Origin: GCA-001856825 sp049965815
GTDB taxonomy: Archaea > Thermoplasmatota > Thermoplasmata > Thermoplasmatales > GCA-001856825
Assembly (NCBI GenBank): GCA_049965815.1
Contig: JBMFVV010000005.1
Location: 1-64,000, forward strand
Direction of reading: 5' to 3'
DNA length: 64,000 bases
The notes under the pieces were generated by a model. The model was not told the origin of the DNA, made no database searches, and saw nothing but the letters and a program-made list of their open reading frames with translations. Of the stretch, positions 17,801 through 26,442 are shown one piece after another. Both the position numbers and the translations under genes were made by a program. The number at the start of each line of letters is the position of its first letter. The first letter of the stretch is position 1.

Positions 17801-18211
17801 CTGTACCGTCCCCACCACATCACCCGCAGTCACGCTTTCCCCCTTCTTTACCGATGGGACGAATTTCCACTTCTTCTTCATGTCCACCGGATCGGGGTAA
17901 AGACCTCTCTTTATGAAATCACCCGTTTGAGCCCTTATGACATCCAGAGGTCTCTGGATTCCGTCGTAAATTGACTTCAATACTCCAGGTGCAAGAAGAA
18001 CTGAGAGTGGCCTGAGGGACGATTCCACCTTGTCACCTGGCTTTATGCCGCTGGTATCCTCGTAGACCTGGATGGTTGACTTGTTACCCTCCATCTTTAT
18101 TATCTCGCCAACGAGTCCCATCTCGCCCACTCTCACAACATCGTACATCTTGGCACCCTCAACATCATCGCCGATCACAACCGGCCCCGCAACTCTCAAT
18201 ATCTTTCCCAT
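14882..18211 (-). CDS. atpA: A-type ATP synthase catalytic subunit A with intein
   Basis: 1109 codons. Residues 1-235 and 761-1109 make a normal 584-aa subunit A, interrupted exactly after the P-loop lysine in GPFGSGK. Extein motifs include the non-homologous region before the P-loop, [12 protein letters not shown], and [24 protein letters not shown] split across familiar blocks. Subunit A hydrolyses or makes ATP at the A/B interfaces. The gene is viable only if the intein splices out. It follows atpF directly and overlaps atpB by 4 nt. Confidence 0.96.
   Translation of the reverse strand: [1109 protein letters not shown]
15932..17506 (-). mobile_element. Full-length intein with LAGLIDADG endonuclease in atpA
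   Basis: 525 codons from Cys (TGC, 17506-17504) to Asn (AAC, 15934-15932). Splicing blocks look complete: [10 protein letters not shown] (A), [10 protein letters not shown] with TxxH (B), [16 protein letters not shown] (F) and GGIVLHN before the +1 Thr (G). Between them are two LAGLIDADG-type motifs, [11 protein letters not shown] and AYFIGDGSF, so a DOD homing endonuclease is present. The site, after the Walker A lysine, is a known VMA intein position in Thermoplasmatales. The block is visibly more AT-rich than the extein. Confidence 0.92.
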
Positions 18212-18556
18212 TCAAATTCCTCCTAAATCTATCTTAATTCCAAGAACCCTTCTTGCCAGATCAGAAATTCCCTCTTCCTCTCCCGTGGCCTTCACAGGCA
18301 CGAAAACGACAAGCGGAGATACGGATGTGCTGACCATTGCGAAGAACTTCCTGTCCAGGCTGCTCGCAAACGTGTTGGAAACGAGTATTAGACCGTATCT
18401 TCCTGAATAGTAGAGTTCCTTCAGCACATCAGGGAAGGTCTTCTCATCAGAAACAAATACGTCTTCTATGCCCACAAGCTTGAACCCTATGGATAGTTCC
18501 CTCTCACCTATGAAAGCAATCTTTCCGAACTTCTTCTTGTCATCCATCATCTTCAC
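18212..18556 (-). CDS. atpF: A-type ATP synthase subunit F
   Basis: 114 aa with the Rossmann-like F-subunit pattern: KIAFIGERELSIGFKLVGI at the N-terminus, a central YGLILVSNTFA strand, and VVFVPVKATGEE near the end. It sits on the central stalk and regulates the motor. It overlaps atpC by 4 nt at its start and ends just before the atpA ATG, in the normal order. Confidence 0.92.
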   Translation of the reverse strand: MKMMDDKKKFGKIAFIGERELSIGFKLVGIEDVFVSDEKTFPDVLKELYYSGRYGLILVSNTFASSLDRKFFAMVSTSVSPLVVFVPVKATGEEEGISDLARRVLGIKIDLGGI

Positions 18557-19617
18557 CCGAGGTTCATTGTCGTCATCTTGATCGTCTCTTCATTTATGCC
18601 GTAGTACCTGCTGAACACCAGGTTCCTGACGTCCTTCCATTCAGCCTCAGCCCTCATCAGGAATGCTATTATGTTGTTTAAGGAAAGGGATGACATCTCA
18701 AGAGTGGATATGAACTCCCAGTAGAGGTTGCTGTTCAGCTGCCCCTCCAGTCCTACGAGAGAACCCCTTCTCTTGTAGAAGTCAAGTCCCTTGGAAAGGT
18801 CGCTGTACCCCTTCAGCTTCTGTACCGCTTCTTCCACGGAACCGCTTTTTAGGAGGTCATCCGTTGCCTGTGGAGACAGGCTCCCGCCGGAAATGACGTA
18901 ATTTGAAATGTTATCGGTGGAAGAATACTCTATGCTCTTCAGTATGGTCATTATGTTCTTCACGTCTATCGTCTTCTTGATCAGCCTGTATATAGGTCCC
19001 TCGGTCCCAGAATAAAACCTGAACTTCTCCTTCATCATGTCGTAGTAATATAGGTCCAGTGATAGGAGAAGGGTGGAAATGTTGTTTGATTTCCTGTAAT
19101 CATCAAGGTACGACAGCAGCACCTTTCCGTACCCGAACTTCAGAAGGTATGAAACTATGTCCTCTATCCCGTCCATTGAGAGTATGTTCCTGTAATCATT
19201 GTTGTCAAGTAGACCGGCAAACATTCCCAGCGGAGCATTGTTCTCCGAAATCAGGTGCTTCTCCGTCTCATCCAGCTTAAGGTTCAGGTTCTTTGAGATC
19301 AGGATGGTCTTGATGTTGTGCAGGTCCCATTTTATCAGATAAGATACTATGAGATCCTTGCCGTTCTGCGGAGTCACTGAAAGGGAATACTTGTTTATCC
19401 GCGATAGGTGATTGTTGTTCGATGCCTCAAGCAGATCTATGCCCTGGTAATTTGAAGAGTTTGATGAAAAATCGTCCCCGTACCCCCTGTCACCTAGATA
19501 GGATATGAAATCTGCCGGAGTGGATAGTCGGAGCATCTCCTCATAGTCGCTCCTCTTCAGGAACTGTGTTTTTGTGACCTTGAGACTTCCGTACGGGAGG
19601 CCATATGCGTTGAGCAA
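18553..19617 (-). CDS. atpC: A-type ATP synthase subunit C
   Basis: 354 aa, mostly helical, of the C/AC39 family that links the central stalk to the membrane rotor. Expected features include YGLPYGSLKV near the start and repeated 'DLHNIKTILISKNL'-type helices. It lies between subunits E and F, with a 4-nt overlap to F and 4 nt separating it from E. Annotation rests on length, helical pattern and operon position more than on a sharp motif. Confidence 0.9.
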   Translation of the reverse strand: MLNAYGLPYGSLKVTKTQFLKRSDYEEMLRLSTPADFISYLGDRGYGDDFSSNSSNYQGIDLLEASNNNHLSRINKYSLSVTPQNGKDLIVSYLIKWDLHNIKTILISKNLNLKLDETEKHLISENNAPLGMFAGLLDNNDYRNILSMDGIEDIVSYLLKFGYGKVLLSYLDDYRKSNNISTLLLSLDLYYYDMMKEKFRFYSGTEGPIYRLIKKTIDVKNIMTILKSIEYSSTDNISNYVISGGSLSPQATDDLLKSGSVEEAVQKLKGYSDLSKGLDFYKRRGSLVGLEGQLNSNLYWEFISTLEMSSLSLNNIIAFLMRAEAEWKDVRNLVFSRYYGINEETIKMTTMNLG

Positions 19618-19621
19618 ATAA

Positions 19622-20188
19622 TCACCTGATCGAATCCCTGGCTATTTTCAGAATCTTCTCTCTCTTGCTCCTCAGAATCTCCGTGAATGTCAGGTCGACC
19701 ATGACCTTTCCGTCTGCAGATGTTACAACAACTCCACCTAGTTCGTCCATCCCCTTCTGGATCATCGTTATGGGAAGGCCCATTTCTTTGAATTTTTGGA
19801 TATCCCTGGGATCGACATATGCAATGGATCCTGGTCCCAAAGCCCTGTGAGCATCTTCTATCTTCCTCATCAGGAAATCGTAATACCTAGATGATCCCCT
19901 GAATCCTGAAATGCCTTCGGTGAGTTTTGAAAGATAATCGTTTTCAATCTCCTCAATGGACCTCTCAAGTTTCATCCTTCCCTCCAGGGTGGATGAGGAT
20001 ATCATCCTCTTTCTCAGGGCATCTGCATCCTCAGCAGCTTTCTTGCTGAAAGAGGAAGAGATTGCCTCGACTTCCTTCTGTGCCTCTGAAAGAATTTTCT
20101 CCGCCTCTTTTTTACCTTCAGAAGTCAGAGTATCCTCTTCCTTAAGGGTCTCCGTTTCTATTCTCTTGAGGATCTCGTCTAGCGACAT
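19622..20188 (-). CDS. atpE: A-type ATP synthase subunit E
   Basis: 188 aa. The N-terminal half is a charged coiled coil (residues 1-85) and the C-terminal half a globular domain (DELGGVVVTSADGKVMVDLT), the normal arrangement of subunit E, the peripheral stalk partner of H. It lies 4 nt after the K subunit stop in the operon. Nothing unusual. Confidence 0.92.
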   Translation of the reverse strand: MSLDEILKRIETETLKEEDTLTSEGKKEAEKILSEAQKEVEAISSSFSKKAAEDADALRKRMISSSTLEGRMKLERSIEEIENDYLSKLTEGISGFRGSSRYYDFLMRKIEDAHRALGPGSIAYVDPRDIQKFKEMGLPITMIQKGMDELGGVVVTSADGKVMVDLTFTEILRSKREKILKIARDSIR

Positions 20189-20192
20189 ATGT

Positions 20193-20426
20193 TCACAGTA
20201 TGCCGAGCAGCAGGATCAATCCCAGGACAAATCCGATTATCCACAGGGTCTCAGGTATAACGAAAAAGAACAGAACTTGACCGAATTTTTCCGGTTTTTC
20301 TGCTATGACCCCCATACCTGAAGCACCTATACCGCTTTGTGCCATACCTGTACCTATGAGGCCGCCAGCCATCACAATTGACGCGGCGATGGCAAGAAGT
20401 GCATCAGTCGTAGTAACTACAACCAT
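20193..20426 (-). CDS. atpK: A-type ATP synthase subunit K (c-ring proteolipid)
   Basis: 77 aa from the ATG at 20426: two hydrophobic helices, the first glycine-rich (ASIVMAGGLIGTGMAQ), the second with the ion-binding Glu in FFFVIPETLWIIGFVLG. A GTG at 20438 would add four residues. AATACTTTTAT at about 20456-20466 on the minus strand is a good TATA candidate for the whole operon, leaving almost no leader. The frame continues upstream, but that part looks like untranslated DNA and overlaps the tRNA-Gly. Confidence 0.9.
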   Translation of the reverse strand: MVVVTTTDALLAIAASIVMAGGLIGTGMAQSGIGASGMGVIAEKPEKFGQVLFFFVIPETLWIIGFVLGLILLLGIL

Positions 20427-20559
20427 TGATATCGACACTGCATAATCGAGAGAATAAAAGTATTTTGCAGATTTATGTGCAGTGAAAGATTCGCCATTGC
20501 AAAAAGGCGTTGTCAAATCAGGATAAGTTGAAATATGCGGAGAAATTTTCTTGTTCACA

Positions 20560-20630
20560 GCGAGTGTAGTGTAGCGGTAGCACAAAAGCTTCCCAAGCTT
20601 TTAACCCGGGTCCGAATCCCGGCACTCGCA
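20560..20630 (+). tRNA. tRNA-Gly (CCC)
   Basis: Acceptor GCGAGTG pairs with CACTCGC, discriminator A; D-arm around TAGTGTAGCGGTAGCAC; anticodon loop TTCCCAA gives CCC; T-arm CCGGGTCCGAATCCCGG. No intron and no encoded CCA. It lies between the divergent atpK operon and the MFS gene. Confidence 0.95.
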
Positions 20631-20790
20631 TTTTAAATGCTTCAAGAAATCCCATTTCTGATGTGAAATATAGCAACGGAAAGCGTGAGAAAATTGAAGG
20701 TGCAATTGATTCCATAATTTGACGTGAAGCATATTTACAGCCAACCATTTTCGCGTGACAAATCAGTACAAGCATTAATATAATGACGCA

Positions 20791-22059
20791 ATGAAGATTT
20801 TCGTGTTCAGTGACTCCCAGGAGAAGATAGATGCTTCATTCAGGTTTCTGCTCATTTCCCGGTCTGCGAGGAGCATCTCCCTCATCTTCGTCACGCTAGC
20901 ATTCTCTCTTTACCTGAGTAAACTGGGTTACGGCGTGGTGTTCATTGGACTGATATTCATACCGATCATACTGTTCAACATGGTCTTCTCCCTCATCCTT
21001 GGGGTCCTGGGGGACAGGATAGGATACGGCAAGGCGCTGATCGTTGGAGAGGTTCTTCCCCTGATAGGACTGGCAGGTCTTGCAGCCTCCACTAACATCT
21101 ACGTAATTGCAACATCTGCAATCATAACGGGCATAACTGGAACAGCTGGAGGAATGAGGGGGGCGTTTTCTCCTGGAACAACAGCTTTCGTCGCAAGCAA
21201 CTGGCCTGACGAAATCAACAGGGTACACAGAATTGCAAGGATGAGCGTGGTTGCTTCCCTTTCTTCAATAGTGGGCAGCCTCTTCCTTGTTTCGCATGGA
21301 TATCTCACCCCGTACTTCGGGACGATAGGCACGTTCCGTTTCTTATTTGGAATTTCGTTCGTCATCCTTCTCGTATCATTCGTATCCCTGCTATTCCTGA
21401 AGGAGAGGAAGAGGCCAAAGAAGACAAGCATGGTGATGAAGAGGGAGAGTCTTTCCTATCTCCTCAGGGTACTCTGGCCAAACCTGATAAACGGTGCAGC
21501 TATAGGAATGTTCTCCCCCCTCCTGCCGCTATGGTTTGAGCTGAGGTTCCACATATCCGTATCGGCAGTAGGTGACGTTTTCACCATCGCATATGCTGCT
21601 ACGGCTCTGGGTTCATACATATCTGGCCGGTATCTCAACTCCGTAAGCATTAGGGCGATAACTGTTTCTTCCGTCACCAGACTGTTCCAGGGTCTGATTC
21701 TTGTGTTGATGGCCTTCTCCCCCTTGGGAATAATAGCTTTCGGCCTTTACACGGTCAGGAGTGCTGTCGCCGGGATGGGGACGCCCATGAGGACTGCAAT
21801 AAATGTCAGGGGAATTGGGAACGAAGACTACGGTACTGCATCCAGCCTGCAGGGCGTAGCTACCAGAGCCTCACAGAGCACGTCAGGTCTCTCAGGATAC
21901 CTTATGGACGCATACCTCCCTTCAACACTCTTCATAGGGGGTGCCCTCCAGATGATAGGTGGGGTGGTATACTACAGCGTCATAAGGAGCTGGGAGAAGC
22001 AGCGTGATGCTGTTGACGATAAGGGAAATAAGGGCGGAATTCCACCGTCTGAAAAATAG
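20791..22059 (+). CDS. MFS transporter
   Basis: 422 aa with about 12 hydrophobic segments in two halves and the loop 2-3 signature LGDRIGYGKALIVGE (about residues 72-86). It starts at ATG 20791 right after an AT-rich stretch. The C-terminus is charged and cytoplasmic. The substrate cannot be read; drug, sugar and metabolite exporters all share this pattern. It stands alone between the tRNA-Gly and the peroxiredoxin gene. Confidence 0.85.
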   Translation: MKIFVFSDSQEKIDASFRFLLISRSARSISLIFVTLAFSLYLSKLGYGVVFIGLIFIPIILFNMVFSLILGVLGDRIGYGKALIVGEVLPLIGLAGLAASTNIYVIATSAIITGITGTAGGMRGAFSPGTTAFVASNWPDEINRVHRIARMSVVASLSSIVGSLFLVSHGYLTPYFGTIGTFRFLFGISFVILLVSFVSLLFLKERKRPKKTSMVMKRESLSYLLRVLWPNLINGAAIGMFSPLLPLWFELRFHISVSAVGDVFTIAYAATALGSYISGRYLNSVSIRAITVSSVTRLFQGLILVLMAFSPLGIIAFGLYTVRSAVAGMGTPMRTAINVRGIGNEDYGTASSLQGVATRASQSTSGLSGYLMDAYLPSTLFIGGALQMIGGVVYYSVIRSWEKQRDAVDDKGNKGGIPPSEK

Positions 22060-22131
22060 TGAAATGAGAAGAGAAGCATTTCATGTTCGTCAACACAAAA
22101 AACTTTTAATTTGAAGTTACATAAATTAGCA

Positions 22132-22791
22132 ATGTCAGACGAAGTAATTGCAACATCAACCATACCGAAGATCGGAGAGATTGCACCAGAATTTCAGGCA
22201 AATTCTTCAAAGGGGCCGATATCCCTCAGGGATTTCAGGGGAAAGTGGGTGATACTTTTCTCTCACCCTGCGGACTTCACACCAGTATGCACGACGGAAT
22301 TCATTGAATTCGCAAAGAAGTACGATGAGTTCGAGAAGAGGAATGCACAGCTCATAGGGTTGAGCATAGATTCTGTATATTCGCACATAGCTTGGCTGCT
22401 GCAGATGGAGAAGATGTACGGAGTCGAAGTGAAGTTTCCCGTGATAGCTGACCTGGACATGAACGTTTCACACCTCTACGGACTCATACACGAGCATTCA
22501 AGCAAAACAAGCACTGTGAGGGCTGTCTTCTTCATTGACCCTGAAGGGGTGGTGAGAGCACTCATCTACTACCCGGCAAGCACTGGCAGGAACATAGACG
22601 AGATACTGAGGGTTCTCGATTCACTGACGTATGCGGATTCGTTCATCATAGCAACGCCGGCCAACTGGAAGGTGGGGGATGACGTGATAGTTCCTCAACC
22701 CGCAACACTTCAGGCGGCAAAGGACAGGCTGAAGGACAAGAATCTCAACGTCAAGGACTGGTTCCTCGCAATAAAGAAGTCTCCGAAGTGA
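22132..22791 (+). CDS. 1-Cys peroxiredoxin (Prx6-type)
   Basis: From ATG 22132, 219 aa. The peroxidatic Cys lies in HPADFTPVCTTEF (about residues 45-57), and the Prx6 C-terminal arm is present (ANWKVGDDVIVPQP, then NVKDWFLAIKK). It reduces hydrogen peroxide and alkyl hydroperoxides. No second Cys occurs anywhere in the protein, whereas several archaeal Prx6 proteins have C-terminal cysteines near this DWF motif; this one should rely on an outside thiol. ACTTTTAAT at 22102-22110 is a TATA box fitting a leaderless start. Confidence 0.93.
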   Translation: MSDEVIATSTIPKIGEIAPEFQANSSKGPISLRDFRGKWVILFSHPADFTPVCTTEFIEFAKKYDEFEKRNAQLIGLSIDSVYSHIAWLLQMEKMYGVEVKFPVIADLDMNVSHLYGLIHEHSSKTSTVRAVFFIDPEGVVRALIYYPASTGRNIDEILRVLDSLTYADSFIIATPANWKVGDDVIVPQPATLQAAKDRLKDKNLNVKDWFLAIKKSPK

Positions 22792-22792
22792 T

Positions 22793-22822
22793 CTTCTAAT
22801 TTTATTATTCTTTATTTTTACC
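22793..22822 (+). terminator. T-rich stretch after the peroxiredoxin gene
   Basis: Several oligo-T runs (TTTTATTATTCTTTATTTTT) follow the stop codon within 10 nt, as at many archaeal terminators. No stem-loop is needed or seen. Confidence 0.4.
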
Positions 22823-22867
22823 TGCAAAGACAATGAGATACAGTAATATGTGTTTTCATATTCACAG

Positions 22868-23401
22868 ATGATCATGGCAGAAAACAATCCGCACGTGAGA
22901 AGATTTCATGGAAGAAGGCCATTCGACATTAACGATGAGGCCGTGGTGGACTTTCTCGATATCAGGAAGGGGATGAAAGTGCTGGACGTTGGAGGAGCAG
23001 ACGGATACTATTCTGTGAAGATTGCAGCGAGGGGTGCGGACGTGACGCTCATAGATGCTCACGACTACAATTTCAAAGAACTGAATAAGGCAGGGATCAA
23101 GACGATAGTGAAGGATTTCTGCAGCTTCAATGACAGTAAGTTCGACCTTTTATTCATGGCACATGTTTACCATGACCTCTTTTACCTTTGCGATGGAAGA
23201 ACACTGGAAAACATCTCCAAGATCACAAGGAGATACGTAGCAAACCTTGATTTCACGAAGGAGGATTTTGGGTTCGGTCCGCCTGTCAGCATAAGGCTGG
23301 ATAAGGGAGAGGTGGTGGAGCACATGAAATCAATAGGATTCAGGCTGAAGAAGGATATGGATATACCTTATCACTATGTGCAGCTGTTCGAGAGGGAATG
23401 A
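22868..23401 (+). CDS. Class I SAM-dependent methyltransferase
   Basis: About 177 aa from the ATG at 22868 (GTG at 22850 is also open). Motif I is VLDVGGADGYYSVK (about residues 36-49), with the acidic end of strand 2 in VTLIDAHDYN; the later strand LLFMAHVYHDLF matches motif IV of small methyltransferases such as those annotated UbiE-like. The methyl acceptor is unknown. It is a single gene between the peroxiredoxin and PRC-barrel genes. Confidence 0.85.
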   Translation: MIMAENNPHVRRFHGRRPFDINDEAVVDFLDIRKGMKVLDVGGADGYYSVKIAARGADVTLIDAHDYNFKELNKAGIKTIVKDFCSFNDSKFDLLFMAHVYHDLFYLCDGRTLENISKITRRYVANLDFTKEDFGFGPPVSIRLDKGEVVEHMKSIGFRLKKDMDIPYHYVQLFERE

Positions 23402-23511
23402 TCTTCAATACTTAATCCGCTCCCATGGGTCTTCATGAAAGAACGACAAGAGTTATACCCAAACGGATTGGAAAGATTAAATACTCGCTATAAATATTAA
23501 AAAGATACAAT

Positions 23512-23766
23512 ATGGAGACTGACGTCACCAATCTCATTGGGCTTGAAATTTTCAGCGACAAGGGTTACAGGCTGGGCAGTGTTAACGACGTTATTGTCGA
23601 TTTTGATTCCCAAACAATTTATGGGCTGTACGTGGAAAGAACTAACGACGGACTGGTCGAAGATGGCGTTTCCGTACTGGTCCCATACAGGTGGGTAAGG
23701 GCGGTAGGGGATGTCATAATCCTCAAGAGATTCCCCACATTCGTATCTGTTTCAACAACAGAATAA
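23512..23766 (+). CDS. PRC-barrel domain protein
   Basis: 84 aa, nearly all one PRC-barrel: IGLEIFSDKGYRLGSVNDV (about residues 8-26), then VDFDSQTIYGLYVE and VLVPYRWVRAVGDVIIL. Stand-alone archaeal PRC-barrel proteins have been tied to RNA metabolism and, in haloarchaea, to the cell-division ring; the role here is unproven. AATACTCGCTATAAATATTAAA upstream of 23512 contains a TATA element. Confidence 0.85.
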   Translation: METDVTNLIGLEIFSDKGYRLGSVNDVIVDFDSQTIYGLYVERTNDGLVEDGVSVLVPYRWVRAVGDVIILKRFPTFVSVSTTE

Positions 23767-23810
23767 GCATCAATTTTTCTTCGTTCATTGCTGCTTCTGT
23801 ACTTGGGAGT

Positions 23811-25502
23811 TCACGGATGAGTGAAGTAGCCGACTCTATCGTTCAATATATTCACGTAACCGTACCTCTCGAACTGGTGAACAGTATTGATATAGTTGAG
23901 CGCATCCTTCTCCAGCAGTCCACTGTCTGTTGAGCCATCAGGTTTCAGGATTTGGAATGGAATTCCGTTCCCTGAAAGCCAGTGGATGATCGGTACCTTA
24001 CCCAGGGGCCGATTGGTATTCCATTTCTGCACGTCCTCGTTTATGCTCTCACCCAGATATTCTATCCTTTTACCATCTATCTTGAAGTACCCGAGGTCCT
24101 TCAGCCGCACAAGTTCTCCGTTGAACTTCTGGAAATCCTGTGAAGCTACGACTATCTCCCCTTTGCGGACTTCGTAATGCCTCTTCTTCTGGTCATCTGA
24201 TTTACCTGCCTGCGGGAAGAGTGGAATGTCAGCAGTCAGCACTCCATCGAAATCAAATTCCAGGGATACGGGATCGTTTATGAAGAAGTGCCTTGGAGAC
24301 CTTCCATCAATGATCTTCCTGTTGAATGAATAGAATATCTCCCAGGAGAACGTTGTGTCAACGCTTCCAATCCCGGACTCTATGTAATATTTCCTTATGG
24401 CAAGTGGATCGAAACCCCTCTTCTTCAGCGCCAGCAGCGTTCCCAGCTTAGGGTCGTCCCATCCTGAATATTCCCCATTCCTTATACCCTTCTTTATCAG
24501 GGACGTTTTGAGTATCGCGTGCTCTATGGATACCTTGCCGTAGTGAAGGTAGTAAGGCATCTTCCAGTTCCTGTAACTGAATATGTACTTCTGCTTCTCA
24601 GTATTCGCAGTATGGTCCTTCCCCCTTATAACGTGCGTGAGCCCCAGGTAGTGGTCGTCAACTGCAACAGAGAAATTCATCATGGGATATGCCTTGTACT
24701 TGTCACCCTCCAGCGGATGTGGGGTGTCAACTATCCTGAACGCTATGAAGTCCCTGATCGCAGGATTGGGGTGATTTAGGTCTGTTTTCACTACCGCATA
24801 GACCTCCCCCTTCTCATACTCACCAGCGACCATCTTAGTCCATCTCTCAAGGTTCTCCTCTGGGGGGTCGTCCCTCTCCCTGATCGGCATTCCCATCTGC
24901 TTCTTTGCCTTGAACTCCTCTGTGGGTGTGGTTGCGACGTACGCCTTGCCCATCTCTATGAGCTTTTCCATCTCATCGTAATATATGTTGAATCTCTTTG
25001 ATTGTATCACCAGATCAGTGAAATTCACCTCTAGCCATCGAAGGTCGTCCTGTATCATCTGGTAAGCATCCAGTTCAATGTTCGCAGGATTTGTGTCCTC
25101 TATCCTCAGTATCAGCTTCCCTCCGTACCTCCTGAAGTATTCGTCGTTGAGAATGGACATCCTAGCATGGCCGATATGAAGGGGTCCTGATGGTGAGGGG
25201 GCAAGCCTCATGACAACACCATCCTTTCCGATGTCTGGAAGATCAGGAAGTTTCTTCTCCTCTTCCTTCTGTGTAGTCACAAGCAGTTCAGGGAAGTCCC
25301 TCTGTACTATGTTCTTCATCTCCTCCTTCGTAAGGGAATTGACTTCATCCACCACTTCCCTTATCATTGGAATAAGGGACTTGAGGTTCTTGCGTTCCTG
25401 GGGGAACAGACCGACTGTCTTGGAAACTACAGAGTTGAAGTCAGCCTTCCCATCATGCTCAAGCGCGTTGAAACACGCTATTGCCCTTATCTTTTCTCTC
25501 AC
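23811..25502 (-). CDS. gltX: Glutamyl-tRNA synthetase (archaeal type)
   Basis: 563 aa, class I synthetase. The HIGH motif lies in APSPSGPLHIGHARMS (HIGH at about residues 109-112) after the archaeal N-terminal extension; the KMSKS region appears as LKTSLIKKGI, followed by GWDDP. The C-terminal beta-barrel domain is of the archaeal/eukaryotic GlnRS-like type. It charges tRNA-Glu (and possibly tRNA-Gln, for amidation). Its start overlaps the upstream GTPase gene by 44 nt, so pheT-GTPase-gltX form one operon. Confidence 0.95.
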   Translation of the reverse strand: MREKIRAIACFNALEHDGKADFNSVVSKTVGLFPQERKNLKSLIPMIREVVDEVNSLTKEEMKNIVQRDFPELLVTTQKEEEKKLPDLPDIGKDGVVMRLAPSPSGPLHIGHARMSILNDEYFRRYGGKLILRIEDTNPANIELDAYQMIQDDLRWLEVNFTDLVIQSKRFNIYYDEMEKLIEMGKAYVATTPTEEFKAKKQMGMPIRERDDPPEENLERWTKMVAGEYEKGEVYAVVKTDLNHPNPAIRDFIAFRIVDTPHPLEGDKYKAYPMMNFSVAVDDHYLGLTHVIRGKDHTANTEKQKYIFSYRNWKMPYYLHYGKVSIEHAILKTSLIKKGIRNGEYSGWDDPKLGTLLALKKRGFDPLAIRKYYIESGIGSVDTTFSWEIFYSFNRKIIDGRSPRHFFINDPVSLEFDFDGVLTADIPLFPQAGKSDDQKKRHYEVRKGEIVVASQDFQKFNGELVRLKDLGYFKIDGKRIEYLGESINEDVQKWNTNRPLGKVPIIHWLSGNGIPFQILKPDGSTDSGLLEKDALNYINTVHQFERYGYVNILNDRVGYFTHP

Positions 25503-26442
25503 GTATGTTCTCCTCCATCTTCTTCTTCAGCTCTTCTATCCCCTCACCAGTTGCACATGAAATCTTGATGTTGTCGCTGTCCGTCTTTTCCACATCAACC
25601 TTGTTTTCAACAATGAGAACGTTCTTCCCAAGATCCTTCAGGGAATCACAGAGCTTCTTCTGCTCTTCAAGCCTGTAGCCGCACTCCTCTGATGGGTCCA
25701 TCATGCACACAACGAGATTCCCAATATTCTCTATCGCAGCAAGGGCGACGCGCTCTATGGTGTTGTGGTTCTTCCTGTTCAATAGACCCGGCACGTCGAG
25801 AACCTCATATATGCTCGTTCCCATCTTCATCATTCCAACATTAATGCTCTTTGTAGTGAAAGGGTAGTCGGCGATTTCAGGCGTGAGGTTTGTTAGCTTG
25901 GATATGAGTGAAGACTTTCCCACGTTCGGGAAACCGGCTATGATGATTATCTTCATCTCCCTGCTCACCTGCGGCACCTTCTTCAGCGCCTCCCTGGCTT
26001 CCCTGAGGAATGAGAGCGATTCATCCATGTCCTCTATGACGGATGAAAATCTTCCGTAAAAGGAAGACCTGAATCTCGCTATCACAGTCATATTGGGCGC
26101 CTTCTTTATCCCCCTTATGGAATTTGTTGCAAGTTCTGTTATCTTTGTCCTTGCCCACCTGAGATTGTTGAGCGATCTCTCATATTCCCTGCCGTTGACC
26201 ATTATGAACAGGACATCTCTCTCGAACTGGTCCAGGTCATCGAATTTTGGGAAACCATCGTACACCCTCCCCAGTGCCTTCTTGGCAGTCGCCTCCATGA
26301 GCTTTATCTTCTGTATGGAAACGGACTTCAGCTTGTTCAGGAAGCTTGGAAGGTATATGTTCTGTACCTTGTTCACTCCCTTGAAGCTCCTCTCTATTAT
26401 CTCCTTGGAATCCGGGACTGTTGGAATCCTTTCTGGTATCAC
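25459..26442 (-). CDS. Nog1-like GTP-binding protein
   Basis: 327 aa. An N-terminal helical part (about 1-165) is followed by a GTPase domain: G1 GFPNVGKSSLI (about residue 170), G3 DVPGLL, G4 ENKVDV and G5 SCATGEG. This matches the Obg/Nog1 group, whose eukaryotic members act in large-subunit assembly; the C-terminal eukaryotic extension is absent, as in archaea. It is tightly packed between two aminoacyl-tRNA synthetases, fitting a translation-related role. Confidence 0.9.
   Translation of the reverse strand: MIPERIPTVPDSKEIIERSFKGVNKVQNIYLPSFLNKLKSVSIQKIKLMEATAKKALGRVYDGFPKFDDLDQFERDVLFIMVNGREYERSLNNLRWARTKITELATNSIRGIKKAPNMTVIARFRSSFYGRFSSVIEDMDESLSFLREAREALKKVPQVSREMKIIIIAGFPNVGKSSLISKLTNLTPEIADYPFTTKSINVGMMKMGTSIYEVLDVPGLLNRKNHNTIERVALAAIENIGNLVVCMMDPSEECGYRLEEQKKLCDSLKDLGKNVLIVENKVDVEKTDSDNIKISCATGEGIEELKKKMEENIRERKDKGNSVFQRA

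Noticed and set aside
20427..20585. N-terminal extension of subunit K
   Set aside because: It would run into the tRNA-Gly, lacks K-subunit similarity, and a TATA box lies inside it.
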